Shown here in pieces: positions 26,189 through 35,115 of a stretch of 64,000 nt of DNA (within the stretch, counting starts at the first letter, position 1; the number at the start of each line of letters is the position of its first letter). A model generated the notes under the pieces. That model had not been told where the DNA came from. It did no database searches and saw nothing but the letters and a program-made list of their open reading frames with translations. The translations under genes and the position numbers were made by a program. This DNA is from Helicobacter sp. Lineage in GTDB: Bacteria > Campylobacterota > Campylobacteria > Campylobacterales > Helicobacteraceae. The stretch spans positions 17,423 to 81,422 of the forward strand of contig NZ_JALEIK010000027.1 of assembly GCF_022770205.1 (NCBI RefSeq). The letters are read 5' to 3'.

Positions 26189-27073
26189 CTAGCTTTGCAT
26201 TAAATCTAGTAAGCTTTGTTTTGGGCTTTTGCCTTGCATAATGAGTGTAACTTCTTTTGCAATGGGTGTGTAGATATTGTGTTTGTTTGCTAATGTGTAA
26301 ATTTCTTGTGCAGTTTTGACTCCTTCTGCCACTTCGCCAAGTGTTTCTAAAATTTCTGTGAGTGCTTTGCCTTGCGCTAGATAGAGTCCTACACGAAAAT
26401 TGCGTGAGAGTGTAGAGTTTGCTGTTAAAAATAAATCTCCTGCCCCTGATAATCCTAAAAATGTGGAATCTTGCGCACCAAAAAATTTTCCAAAGCGTGT
26501 CATCTCCACTAATCCTCTAGCAACTAATGAAGCGCGCGCATTATTTCCAAGCTCTAAGCCTTCACAAATCCCGCTTGCAATGGCAATGACGTTTTTATAA
26601 GCCCCGCTAACTTCACCACCTATAATATCTAGGGAGGCATAAGTTTTGATGAAACTAGGAAAAAGCGCACACCATTCTTTTGCAAGCTCTAGTGTGTGTG
26701 CGTGAATGTTTAGTGCGCAAGGCAATGTGCTTTGCACTTCTTTGGCAAAGCTTGGTCCTGCTAGATAGCTTAAACTTGCTTTAGGATAAAAGGAATCAAA
26801 AATTTCGCTAACAAATTGTCCCTTTGCGATTCCTTTTGAAGCAACTAAAATCTTAGCGTTTTTAGGGAGTGGATTAGAACTAAGCCATAAATGTAGCGCA
26901 GAACTTGCAATTGCTACAACAAAATAATCGCTATCTTGGGCTTGCTCCTGTGTGATTTGAAATGTGGAATCCAAATTTTTACGTGAGATGATGAAGGCTT
27001 GGTTTTTCTCTCTAAAGGCAAAGTGTAGCGCACCCCCCCAAGCTCCACCACCAAATACGCTGACTTTAGGCAT
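26189..27073 (-). CDS. gpsA: Glycerol-3-phosphate dehydrogenase [NAD(P)+]
   Basis: GpsA (294 aa) reduces dihydroxyacetone phosphate to sn-glycerol-3-phosphate, the phospholipid backbone. Seen are the dinucleotide-binding start SVFGGGAWGGALHFAF, LVASKGIAKGQFVSE, YLAGPSFAKEV, the catalytic-lysine region GEVSGAYKNVIAIASGICEG and FLGLSGAGDLFLTANSTLSR. It is a little shorter than the usual 310-330. A seven-G run lies in the GGAWGG codons. Divergent from fliI; about 100 bp separate them. Confidence 0.94.
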   Translation of the reverse strand: MPKVSVFGGGAWGGALHFAFREKNQAFIISRKNLDSTFQITQEQAQDSDYFVVAIASSALHLWLSSNPLPKNAKILVASKGIAKGQFVSEIFDSFYPKASLSYLAGPSFAKEVQSTLPCALNIHAHTLELAKEWCALFPSFIKTYASLDIIGGEVSGAYKNVIAIASGICEGLELGNNARASLVARGLVEMTRFGKFFGAQDSTFLGLSGAGDLFLTANSTLSRNFRVGLYLAQGKALTEILETLGEVAEGVKTAQEIYTLANKHNIYTPIAKEVTLIMQGKSPKQSLLDLMQS

Positions 27074-27171
27074 TTTAAACCTTTAATTAAAGTTTGTACT
27101 AGACGCACTAAGGCTGTAATTTTAGTAAAAATATATTAAAATTTCACTACATTTTTTACAAAGAGTTTGCA

Positions 27172-28470
27172 ATGGCTTTAAAAAATTTAAGAGAACGCTT
27201 AAATGGTTTAAATCTTTCTCTAACTTTTGGGCTTGTTATTAAGGTTGAGCAGGGATTCTTATTGGCAAATGGGCTAACTCCGCGCATTGGTGATATTGTA
27301 AGAATTCTTAGTGAGGATAATCAAAGTATGGGAATGGTGAGCGCACTTGAAAAGGAGTGTTTTAAAATCACTCCTTTTTCTTTTATTGAAGGCACAAAGG
27401 TGGGCGATAAAGTGTATTTAAACACGCGTGGGCTGCAAATTCCTGTAGGACCGGAGATTTTAGGAAGGGTGATTAATCCTTTAGGGGAGCCTATTGATGG
27501 CAAGGGGGTGATTAGGGCTGAAGGAGCTATGCCAATTATGCGTGCGCCTATTGAGGCGATGAAGAGGGGGAGGATTGATGCAGTTTTTAGTGTGGGGGTT
27601 AAAAGTATTGATGGTTTGCTCACTTGTGGTAAGGGGCAAAAGCTTGGAATCTTTGCGGGAAGTGGAGTTGGAAAATCTACTTTAATGGGAATGATTGTGC
27701 AAGGAGCAGTGGCAAAAATCAAAGTGATTGCACTCATTGGTGAGCGTGGGCGTGAAGTGCCGGAGTTTGTGGAGAAAAATTTAGGAGGGGATTTGACAAA
27801 TACGGTGTTAATTGTCGCAACGAGTGATGATTCTCCGTTAATGCGAAAATATGGCGCATTTGCAGCGATGAGTGTGGCGGAGTATTTTAAGGCAATGGGT
27901 GAAGATGTGCTTTTTATGATGGATTCTGTAACGCGCTTTGCAATGGCGCAAAGAGAAATTGGCTTGGCACTAGGTGAACCGCCAACTAGCAAGGGTTATC
28001 CTCCTTCTGTTTTGACACTTCTGCCACAACTTATGGAGCGTGCAGGGAAAGAAGAGGGGCAGGGTTCCATTACGGCTTATTTTACCGTGCTTGTAGAGGG
28101 TGATGATATGAGCGATCCTATTGCTGATCAGAGCCGAAGTATTTTAGATGGGCATATTGTGCTAGATCGCTCTTTAACGGATTTTGGAATCTATCCGCCT
28201 ATTAATGTGTTAAACTCTGCTTCAAGATTAATGAATGATGTTGCAAACAAGGAGCATATTGAAGCAGCTAGAAAATTTCGCCGCTTGTATGCAATGCTAA
28301 AGGAAAATGAAGTGCTAATAAGGATTGGTGCGTATCAAGCAGGAAGTGATAAGGATTTAGACGAAGCCATTGCTAAAAAAGAGGCAATGGAAGAGTATTT
28401 AAAGCAAGATTATGATGCTGTTTTCTCTTATGAAGAGAGTGTGGAGAAACTCATTGCAATTATGCGCTAA
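27172..28470 (+). CDS. fliI: Flagellar export ATPase FliI
   Basis: FliI (432 aa) is the hexameric ATPase of the flagellar type III export apparatus, related to F1 beta. Walker A is GIFAGSGVGKSTL at about residue 160; ALIGERGREVPEFVEKNL and the Walker B DVLFMMDSVTRFAMAQREI follow, then GEPPTSKGYPPSVLTLLPQL and the long TAYFTVLVEGDDMSDPIAD segment. Full length. It stands alone among non-flagellar genes, as flagellar genes are scattered in Campylobacterota. Confidence 0.96.
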   Translation: MALKNLRERLNGLNLSLTFGLVIKVEQGFLLANGLTPRIGDIVRILSEDNQSMGMVSALEKECFKITPFSFIEGTKVGDKVYLNTRGLQIPVGPEILGRVINPLGEPIDGKGVIRAEGAMPIMRAPIEAMKRGRIDAVFSVGVKSIDGLLTCGKGQKLGIFAGSGVGKSTLMGMIVQGAVAKIKVIALIGERGREVPEFVEKNLGGDLTNTVLIVATSDDSPLMRKYGAFAAMSVAEYFKAMGEDVLFMMDSVTRFAMAQREIGLALGEPPTSKGYPPSVLTLLPQLMERAGKEEGQGSITAYFTVLVEGDDMSDPIADQSRSILDGHIVLDRSLTDFGIYPPINVLNSASRLMNDVANKEHIEAARKFRRLYAMLKENEVLIRIGAYQAGSDKDLDEAIAKKEAMEEYLKQDYDAVFSYEESVEKLIAIMR

Positions 28471-28498
28471 GTTTTTATTTTTTTAAGTAATCTGGTTG

Positions 28499-28504
28499 TA
28501 TAAT
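28499..28504 (+). promoter_or_regulatory. Putative -10 box for trxA
   Basis: TATAAT in the 68-base gap after fliI, behind a T-run, with AAGGAG directly upstream of the trxA ATG at 28539. Confidence 0.6.
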
Positions 28505-28538
28505 GCACAGGTATTTTTAATATTTTAAGGAGAAAATT

Positions 28539-28856
28539 ATGGCTGGTTATATTGAATTAACAGAGCAGAATTTTGAAGACATTATTAAAGATGGTGTTGT
28601 AATGGTAGATTTTTGGGCTCCTTGGTGTGGACCTTGTAGAATGATTGCTCCTGTGATTGATAAGCTTGCAGAGGAATATGCGGGAAAGGCAAAAATTTGT
28701 AAAGTGAATACAGATGAGCAACAAGCTTTATCCTCTAAATTTGGAATCCGATCAATTCCTACCATTTATTTTTATAAAAATGGTGAAAAGGTTGATGAAA
28801 TCATTGGTGCAGCAAGTGAGCAAGCATTTAAAGATAAGATTGATGGTTTATTATAA
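28539..28856 (+). CDS. trxA: Thioredoxin 1
   Basis: Cytoplasmic thioredoxin, 105 aa, a general dithiol reductant for reductases and peroxiredoxins. The active site WAPWCGPC is at about residues 27-34 and the cis-proline loop IRSIPTIYFYKNGEKV is intact. It is followed by an anchored protein of unknown role and then by trxB, its reductase. It has its own TATAAT box and a strong AAGGAG binding site. Confidence 0.97.
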   Translation: MAGYIELTEQNFEDIIKDGVVMVDFWAPWCGPCRMIAPVIDKLAEEYAGKAKICKVNTDEQQALSSKFGIRSIPTIYFYKNGEKVDEIIGAASEQAFKDKIDGLL

Positions 28857-28892
28857 TTCCATTGATTTTACATTGGAGCAAAAGAGGGTAGC

Positions 28893-29369
28893 GTGAAAAA
28901 GTGCTGCCCAAAACTTCCTATTGCATTTGTCATTGTTTTTGTGGTGGGTGCATTTGTTTATTATCAATACACTTTCACTTCTGTGGTAAAAATTGATTTT
29001 ACACAAGACTCTTTCTATATTGATACACAAGATGGTATGGATCTTTTTTCTCCGAAGTCTGAGCGTTATAATATTTGTTTTTATAATAGTTTTTTAAAAA
29101 GCCAAGAAGTATTTTTACAAAAGCAGCTGCAAAATGGGATTCCGCTTTTAGCAATTGACTTTTATCAAAGAGGAGAAAATCTTTTTAAGGAAAAAAATTT
29201 TAAATTAGTGAGAATTTCAAGTAGTTTTATGCTAAAATTAATCCACGGATTCAATATAAGAACATTACCACAATGTTTTATCATTAAACAAGATGTAAAG
29301 AATCCTATGCAATATACACATTTAAAAGATTTTGGATTTTACAAAGTTATTAATTTTAAAACAGAATAA
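28893..29369 (+). CDS. Membrane-anchored protein between trxA and trxB
   Basis: 158 aa, GTG start with GAGGG six bases upstream. An N-terminal transmembrane helix (LPIAFVIVFVVGAFVYYQYT) would place the remainder in the periplasm. The final third has HGFNIRTLPQCFIIKQD, which looks like the cis-proline strand of a thioredoxin fold. No CxxC is visible where a thioredoxin would have it; the only N-terminal cysteines are CC at residues 4-5. Its position between trxA and trxB suggests a redox link, but this is inference. I do not recognise the family. Confidence 0.7.
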   Translation: MKKCCPKLPIAFVIVFVVGAFVYYQYTFTSVVKIDFTQDSFYIDTQDGMDLFSPKSERYNICFYNSFLKSQEVFLQKQLQNGIPLLAIDFYQRGENLFKEKNFKLVRISSSFMLKLIHGFNIRTLPQCFIIKQDVKNPMQYTHLKDFGFYKVINFKTE

Positions 29370-29375
29370 GGAGAA

Positions 29376-30317
29376 ATGATGTTAGAATTAGCAATTATTG
29401 GTGGTGGTCCTGCTGGATTGAGTGCGGGATTATATGCAACAAGAGGTGGTTTAAAAGATGTTGTTTTGTTTGAAAAGGGAATGCCCGGAGGACAAATTAC
29501 ATCAAGCAGTGAAATGGAAAATTATCCCGGTGTTGCAGAAGTCAAAAGTGGATTTGATTTTATGATGCCTTGGCAGGAGCAGTGTTTTCGCTTTGGATTA
29601 AAGCATCAAATGATTGAAGTTGTGCGTGTTAAGAAAAATGGTAATCATTTTGGAATCGTGCTAAGTGATGGCAAAGAGGTGGAATCTAAAGCCGTTATTA
29701 TCGCAACTGGTGGAAGTCCAAAGAGATCTGGAGTAAAAGGTGAAGATGTGTTCTGGGGAAAGGGCGTTAGTTCTTGTGCGACTTGTGATGGATTTTTCTA
29801 CAAAGGTAAAGAAGTGGCGATTTTAGGCGGTGGAGATACTGCAATTGAAGAAGCGATTTATTTGGCTAAAATCTGTTCTAAAGTGAGTATAATCCATAGA
29901 AGAAATGAATTTCGCGCTTCACCTATTACGGTAGAGCGTGCAAAAAAGGAATCAAAAATTGAGTTTTTAACGCCTTATGGGATTGAGGAGGTTTTAGGTA
30001 ATAATTCTGGAGTTACAGGATTGCAACTGAAAAATTTAGAAAATGGGAGTGAAAAGAAAATAGATATTGCTTGCATTTTTGTTTTAATTGGTTATAAGGT
30101 GAATAATGCTGTACTTTTACAAGAAGATGGCAGCAGTATTTGTGCGCTTAATGAATACGGAGAAGCATTGGTTAACCTAAAAATGGAAACAAATGTTCCA
30201 GGATTGTTTGTTGCAGGGGATTTGCGTGTAGATGCACAAAAGCAAGTTGTGTGTGCAGCAGCAGATGGCACAACAGCGGCACTTCGTGCGATTGAATATG
30301 TTGATCATCATAAATAA
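29376..30317 (+). CDS. trxB: Thioredoxin reductase
   Basis: TrxB (313 aa) is the low-molecular-weight FAD/NADPH enzyme reducing TrxA. FAD loop [15 protein letters not shown], redox pair [15 protein letters not shown] loop [17 protein letters not shown] and the C-terminal FAD segment [20 protein letters not shown] are all visible. AAGGAGAA directly precedes the ATGATG start. It closes a three-gene redox block (trxA, unknown, trxB). Confidence 0.96.
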   Translation: MMLELAIIGGGPAGLSAGLYATRGGLKDVVLFEKGMPGGQITSSSEMENYPGVAEVKSGFDFMMPWQEQCFRFGLKHQMIEVVRVKKNGNHFGIVLSDGKEVESKAVIIATGGSPKRSGVKGEDVFWGKGVSSCATCDGFFYKGKEVAILGGGDTAIEEAIYLAKICSKVSIIHRRNEFRASPITVERAKKESKIEFLTPYGIEEVLGNNSGVTGLQLKNLENGSEKKIDIACIFVLIGYKVNNAVLLQEDGSSICALNEYGEALVNLKMETNVPGLFVAGDLRVDAQKQVVCAAADGTTAALRAIEYVDHHK

Positions 30318-30326
30318 AGGATAGGT

Positions 30327-31094
30327 ATGTTAGGGATTGGGGTCTTTGGTGCAGGTGGGCGTGTAGGACAGCTTCTAGTTGAGTTAGCAAAGGGAAGCAA
30401 TGCAGTTAGGTTGGAATCTGTGTATGTGCGCAAGGATTTGGACTTTTCTATTGATCCGGGTGTTTTGATTACTAAGGATTTGAAAGTCTTTTTAGATAGC
30501 ACAGATGTGATTATTGATTTTACAACAGCAGAGGGAACAAATGCGTTACTTGAAGTGGCACTTAAGAATCCAAAGCCAATTGTGATTGGCACAACAGGGC
30601 TTGAAGAGCAGCATAAAAATCTCATTAAAGAAGCGTCTAAAAAAATGCCAATTTTGTATGCAAGCAATATGTCGCTAGGTGTTGCAGTGCTAAACAAGGC
30701 AATTAAGCTTGTGGCTAGCACATTGAGAGATTTTGACATTGAGATTGTAGAAACGCACCATCGCCATAAAAAAGATTCTCCAAGTGGCACGGCATTGCAT
30801 TTAGCACAGACTTGTGCAGAGGCTAGAGGGTTAAATTTGGATTCTGTGCGTCAAAGCAGTAGAAATGGGAATATTGGGGAGCGCAATAAAGATGAAATTG
30901 GTGTGATGGCGTTGCGTGGGGGTGATGTGGCTGGAATCCATAATGTTGGATTCTATGGTGAGGGTGAGCATTTGGAATTTATCCACACAGCAACATCACG
31001 CGCAACATTTGCACAAGGTGCAATTAAAGCAGCACTTTGGTTGCAGAATCAACCCAATGGTTTGTATGGCATTAGTGATGCATTAGGACTTTAA
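30327..31094 (+). CDS. dapB: 4-hydroxy-tetrahydrodipicolinate reductase
   Basis: DapB (255 aa) reduces hydroxy-tetrahydrodipicolinate in the diaminopimelate/lysine pathway that also supplies peptidoglycan. The NAD(P)-binding GVFGAGGRVGQLLVELA starts the chain, GTTGLEEQHKN follows, and the catalytic segment is EIVETHHRHKKDSPSGTALH with the His pair and Lys. The C-terminal SRATFAQGAIKAALWL is typical. It begins ten bases after trxB, with purF 23 bp downstream. Confidence 0.96.
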   Translation: MLGIGVFGAGGRVGQLLVELAKGSNAVRLESVYVRKDLDFSIDPGVLITKDLKVFLDSTDVIIDFTTAEGTNALLEVALKNPKPIVIGTTGLEEQHKNLIKEASKKMPILYASNMSLGVAVLNKAIKLVASTLRDFDIEIVETHHRHKKDSPSGTALHLAQTCAEARGLNLDSVRQSSRNGNIGERNKDEIGVMALRGGDVAGIHNVGFYGEGEHLEFIHTATSRATFAQGAIKAALWLQNQPNGLYGISDALGL

Positions 31095-31117
31095 GTGGAA
31101 GAGAGATTTTAAAATCT

Positions 31118-32509
31118 GTGTGCAAGGAAAGTTGCCAAGCCAACAAAGATAGGAGTTGGAATGAGGAATGCGCAGTTGTGGGCGTGTATAATGCGCAAAA
31201 TGCAGCAAGTTTAGCGTATTACTCTCTTTTTTCTATGCAGCACAGAGGACAGGAAGCCTCTGGAATTGCCACAAGCAATGGAGAAAAAATCACAACGATT
31301 AAAAATCACGGCTTAGTGACAGAGGTTTTTTGTGATGAAAAGCTTAATAAACTTAAGGGTTTTAGTGCAGTAGGGCATAATCGTTATTCCACTGCTGGTG
31401 GAGATTCTATTGCTGATGCGCAACCGATTTTTGCACGCTATGATTTGGGTGAAGTTGCCATTGTGCATAATGGAAATTTGACAAATGCGCGCAAAATTCG
31501 TGATGATCTTATCAATGAGGGTTCTATTTTTCAAAGTTATATGGATACGGAAAATCTTATCCATTTAATCGCTAGATCGCAACAAGAAAATTTGATTGAT
31601 AGGATTAAAGAGGCGGTAACAAAGCTAGAGGGCGCATTTTGTTTTGTGATTTTAAGTCGTAAGAAGATGTTTGTCATTCGTGATAGAAATGGATTCCGTC
31701 CTTTATCACTTGGTGGAATTACAAATGCTGATGGGAGTCAAGGCTATGTAGTTGCTAGTGAAACTTGCGCTTTTGATCTAGTGGGTGCAAAATATATCCG
31801 TGATGTAGAGCCGGGTGAAATGTTAGTGTTTTCTGAAAAAGGAATGGAATCGCATAGCATTATGCCTAAAAACCCTTATCCTTGCGTGTTTGAGTATGTG
31901 TATTTTGCGCGCCCTGATAGTAGAGTTTTTGGGCATTTAGTGTATGATGTGCGTAAGAATATGGGAAGGGAGTTAGCAAAGGAAAATCCTGTGGAAGCGG
32001 ACTTAGTTATTCCTGTGCCTGATAGCGGAGTGGCAGCTGCGCTTGGGTATTCTAAGCAAAGTGGAATCCCTTTTGAGTTAGGAATTATCCGTAATCATTA
32101 TGTGGGAAGGACTTTTATTGAGCCAACCCAACACATTAGAGAGCTAAAGGTGCGTTTAAAGTTGAATCCTATTAGAGAGTTGATTGAAAATAAACGCGTG
32201 ATTGTGATTGATGATTCTATTGTGCGTGGGACTACAAGTCGTCAAATTGTAAAAATTCTGCGCGATTGTGGAGCAAAAGAAATCCATCTAAAAATTTCTT
32301 CACCGCCTACAATTTCTCCTTGTTTTTATGGAGTGGATACCCCAAATAAAGAAGAGTTGATTAGTGCTAAAATGAGTGAAGAGGAAGTGTGTCAGTTTAT
32401 TGGTGCGGATTCTTTGGCGTTTTTATCGCTTAAGGGATTAGAGCGTAGTATTAACACACAAGGCTATCAATATTGCCAAGCTTGTTTTGATGGTAAATAC
32501 ATTGTCTAA
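31118..32509 (+). CDS. purF: Amidophosphoribosyltransferase
   Basis: PurF (463 aa) uses glutamine and PRPP for the first step of purine synthesis. The nucleophile is Cys18 in NEECAVVGVYN, implying removal of a 17-residue propeptide from the GTG start. The PRPP-binding segment VIVIDDSIVRGTTSRQIV is intact. Cysteines in YPCVFEYVYFARPDS, ISPCFYGVDTP and YCQACFDGKY match the 4Fe-4S ligands of the B. subtilis-type enzyme, so this is the iron-sulphur class. dapB lies upstream; a radical SAM gene follows nine bases later. Confidence 0.95.
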   Translation: MCKESCQANKDRSWNEECAVVGVYNAQNAASLAYYSLFSMQHRGQEASGIATSNGEKITTIKNHGLVTEVFCDEKLNKLKGFSAVGHNRYSTAGGDSIADAQPIFARYDLGEVAIVHNGNLTNARKIRDDLINEGSIFQSYMDTENLIHLIARSQQENLIDRIKEAVTKLEGAFCFVILSRKKMFVIRDRNGFRPLSLGGITNADGSQGYVVASETCAFDLVGAKYIRDVEPGEMLVFSEKGMESHSIMPKNPYPCVFEYVYFARPDSRVFGHLVYDVRKNMGRELAKENPVEADLVIPVPDSGVAAALGYSKQSGIPFELGIIRNHYVGRTFIEPTQHIRELKVRLKLNPIRELIENKRVIVIDDSIVRGTTSRQIVKILRDCGAKEIHLKISSPPTISPCFYGVDTPNKEELISAKMSEEEVCQFIGADSLAFLSLKGLERSINTQGYQYCQACFDGKYIV

Positions 32510-32518
32510 GGGTGATAT

Positions 32519-33481
32519 GTGAAACAAATGCTAACATTTGGACGCTATTGTAAAAGGCGTTTTGGACAAAGGGTGCGTAAAATTCCCATTGCGCTTGCTG
32601 GCTTTACCTGTCCTAATATTGATGGGAGTGTGGCGCGTGGCGGCTGTATCTTTTGTAAGAATGAAAGTTTCTCTCCCACGCTTGATAAAGAACCTAAAGT
32701 GCGTTTGACAATGCACCCTAATATGAAAGAAAATCCGCTTTTAGATATGCAATTAAAGCAACTCCATAGTCAGTTTAAATGGCAGAGTGAGTTTCACTAC
32801 AATAAATTTGGCGTGGCTAAATATATGATTTATTTTCAGTCTTTTACCAACACTTATGCGCCTTTTGATACGCTGCAAAAACTTTATACAGAGGCTTTAA
32901 GTCTGCCAAATGTTGTGGGAATGTCTATTGGCACGCGCACAGATAGTATAGATTTAAGGATTCTTGATTTTCTAGCAGAGCTTGCACAAAAAAAGGGGCA
33001 GGAAATCTGGGTGGAGTATGGAATCCAATCCGTGTATGATGAAACTTTAAAGTGTATTAACCGCGGACACGGCACGGAAAATATGGAGTTTTGCATTAAG
33101 GAAAGTAAGAAGCGAGGATTAAAAACTTGTTCACATATTATTTATGGACTCCCAAAAGAGACAAAAGAGATGATGCTGCATAGTCTAAAAACCGTGCTTG
33201 ATTGGGGAAGTGATGGAATCAAAGTGCATCCGCTTTATATCATAGAAAAAACTCTGCTTGCAAATTTGTATGCAAAGGGAGAGTATAAGCCAATTACGCT
33301 TAGGGATTATATTGATGTGATTGTAGAATCGCTAAAGATGATTCCACAAAGCGTTGTGATGCATAGGGTTAGTGCGGGTGTGCGTAATGATACTTTGCTT
33401 GCTCCAAAATGGTGTTTTGATAAAAATATCCAAATGCGCGCAATCCGCGACGCACTAAGAGAAGCTGGGATAGAGTATTAA
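32519..33481 (+). CDS. TIGR01212-family radical SAM protein
   Basis: 320 aa, GTG start. The segment FTCPNIDGSVARGGCIFC carries the radical-SAM cluster cysteines in the spacing of the TIGR01212 (YhcC) family. Further on are YFQSFTNTYAPFDTLQKLY, VEYGIQSVYDETLKCINRGH and HIIYGLPKETKEMM, all typical of the Elp3-like fold. The substrate of this family is not established; some members are placed near tRNA modification or DNA metabolism. It probably shares the purF transcript. A TGGAATC hairpin follows it. Confidence 0.9.
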   Translation: MKQMLTFGRYCKRRFGQRVRKIPIALAGFTCPNIDGSVARGGCIFCKNESFSPTLDKEPKVRLTMHPNMKENPLLDMQLKQLHSQFKWQSEFHYNKFGVAKYMIYFQSFTNTYAPFDTLQKLYTEALSLPNVVGMSIGTRTDSIDLRILDFLAELAQKKGQEIWVEYGIQSVYDETLKCINRGHGTENMEFCIKESKKRGLKTCSHIIYGLPKETKEMMLHSLKTVLDWGSDGIKVHPLYIIEKTLLANLYAKGEYKPITLRDYIDVIVESLKMIPQSVVMHRVSAGVRNDTLLAPKWCFDKNIQMRAIRDALREAGIEY

Positions 33482-33485
33482 AAGT

Positions 33486-33507
33486 TGGAATCGCATTTTG
33501 GATTCCA
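33486..33507 (+). terminator. Hairpin formed by an inverted TGGAATC pair
   Basis: TGGAATC (33486-33492) and GATTCCA (33501-33507) flank an eight-base loop five bases after the radical SAM stop codon, followed by the T-rich TATTTTAAT. It probably ends transcription of the purF unit, though the T-run is imperfect. Confidence 0.6.
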
Positions 33508-33555
33508 TATTTTAATAAGTTCTTTAAGAATTTAAAAATAAATAAAAACTAAAAT

Positions 33556-33574
33556 TTGGGAATACTTTTTGCTT
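33556..33574 (+). promoter_or_regulatory. Candidate sigma54 promoter for EF-hand protein
   Basis: TTGGGAATACTTTTTGCTT has GG (33559-33560) and GC (33571-33572) ten bases apart, matching RpoN promoters of Campylobacterota. The gene starts 60 bases downstream. This places the 447-residue protein in the flagellar regulon. Confidence 0.7.
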
Positions 33575-33633
33575 GTAGAATGCCAAAGGAATTGTTTAAG
33601 TTTAAGGATAAAATCTAAATTTAAGGATCGCAA

Positions 33634-34977
33634 ATGTCATATTGGTATTCTAAGCGTTTGGGCGTTCAGTCTTATGTGCAAGGTGTAAATTATGGCGCAT
33701 TAATGCAAGATGCGTTAAATCCGGAAAATAAAAATGCGGAAAATGAAAGACTTAGTATAAGCTCTTCACAAGAGGATTATTTCAAAAAGCAACAAATGAT
33801 TAAAGAGGCAATGCAACAGCTTCAAAACAATGGTTATGTTGAGCCAAAAATTGCCAAAGAAATGGATGTAGAAGCTTTGAAAGAGAGTTTGCAAAAAGCA
33901 AATAATGGCGAGTCATTAGGCGTTGAAATGCTAGGAAATGCGGAATCTAAGGAAGCAAAAAAGCAAAGTTTAATGTCTGTAAAAAATGAAGCGTTATTAA
34001 AGGAATCAACGCTAGCTTCTGCGATTGATATTGAAAATAAGGCGCAAATTCAGCCACAAAATATTTTAGATAAAAAGCAAGAGCTAGAAACTCAAAAAAA
34101 GATGAAGGAGAATGTTTTACAAAGTGTGGAAAATGATGCTTTGATTAAAAGAGAGAGCAAAAAAGATGGAATCCAAAATGGAATCTTAGACACAGCCATT
34201 GTCCAAACAAGCCCTAAGGCTCCAAGTGGTATTAGTGAAGCAATTAAAAAAGCGCATAATCCCCTAGAAATCACAGAAAAAAGTGATAAATCCATCAAAC
34301 AAGCGGTGGAGTTTACCGATGAAGTGAGTGGAAAAAAGGTGCGTGTGCCATTAAGGGATGAGAATGCGCAAAAACTTATTGAAAAGTTTGGCTCATTAGA
34401 AGAAGCAAGTGATTATGTGAAGGGCTTTTATTATGATGCGGCGTATAAAATGGGGTATTTAAGTGGTGATAGTGATGGCAATGGGAAAATTAGCTTAGAA
34501 GAAGGCGTGCATTTAAAGAGTCTTGTGAGCTTGCGTGATGGGAGTTATTATTCCATTGCAGATAGGGTTGGTGGGGAGTTGGAATCGCAAAAGAAGTTTT
34601 TAGAGCAAGTTGGGTTGATTGATAATCTTAGCGATTTTATTAACCACTCTATCGCACAAGATAGCGACTTTGATGGGGCGATTACCTTAAATGAGATGAT
34701 GGGTGATGATGGCAAGGCGGTGCTGTTTAAGGTAGGCGAGCAAGCAAGCGGTAATGTGGAAATGTTTGTGGTTTGGAAGTTTAACTTTGATTTAAGCAAA
34801 GATGGGGAGATTTTGCTAAATCTTGGAGCAAAAGAGGAAGTCAAAGTAGAAGTTGCGGATAAAAAAGATTTAAAGGAATATGCGGATAAAAACTATTTAG
34901 AAACCCTAGAAGAAAATAAGCGCATAAATGTGTTAAAAAGTGAAGTGCTGTTAAAAAATATGGTAGAGAGTGCTTAG
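33634..34977 (+). CDS. EF-hand-containing, probably flagella-co-regulated protein
   Basis: 447 aa without signal peptide. The first 230 residues are Lys/Gln/Glu-rich and look disordered. From about residue 275 there are two canonical 12-residue calcium loops, DSDGNGKISLEE and DSDFDGAITLNE, with helical surroundings (YVKGFYYDAAYKMGYLSG). A sigma54 promoter sits upstream, so expression with the hook/basal-body class is likely, and export through the flagellar apparatus is conceivable; both are inference. I do not know a name for it. The gene at 61686(-) has similar calcium loops and flagellar-type control. Confidence 0.8.
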   Translation: MSYWYSKRLGVQSYVQGVNYGALMQDALNPENKNAENERLSISSSQEDYFKKQQMIKEAMQQLQNNGYVEPKIAKEMDVEALKESLQKANNGESLGVEMLGNAESKEAKKQSLMSVKNEALLKESTLASAIDIENKAQIQPQNILDKKQELETQKKMKENVLQSVENDALIKRESKKDGIQNGILDTAIVQTSPKAPSGISEAIKKAHNPLEITEKSDKSIKQAVEFTDEVSGKKVRVPLRDENAQKLIEKFGSLEEASDYVKGFYYDAAYKMGYLSGDSDGNGKISLEEGVHLKSLVSLRDGSYYSIADRVGGELESQKKFLEQVGLIDNLSDFINHSIAQDSDFDGAITLNEMMGDDGKAVLFKVGEQASGNVEMFVVWKFNFDLSKDGEILLNLGAKEEVKVEVADKKDLKEYADKNYLETLEENKRINVLKSEVLLKNMVESA

Positions 34978-35064
34978 GTGGAGCTAAAATCTCTACTGCT
35001 TGAAGTTATCTTTTTTGCTGTGGTGATGCTTGCGCTCCTTTGGTATCGGAGTAGGCTTAAATAA
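34978..35064 (+). CDS. Possible 28-residue membrane peptide
   Basis: A GTG directly after the previous stop opens a 28-codon frame whose product is almost one helix (LLLEVIFFAVVMLALLWYRS) with a basic end. The ribosome binding site is weak (GAGAG). It could be a small single-pass protein translated by re-initiation; evidence is only the hydrophobic pattern and tight spacing. Confidence 0.35.
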   Translation: MELKSLLLEVIFFAVVMLALLWYRSRLK

Positions 35065-35115
35065 GAAGTGTTTAATAATTTTAGTTTATAATTGCATTTA
35101 TTTATCGGGGAATTC

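Noticed and set aside
27321..27992. Long open frame of 223 codons antisense to fliI
   Set aside because: It lies wholly within fliI, has no ribosome binding site and has the skewed composition of an antisense shadow.
30308..30790. 160-codon minus-strand frame inside dapB
   Set aside because: Antisense shadow of a well-recognised enzyme gene, no binding site.
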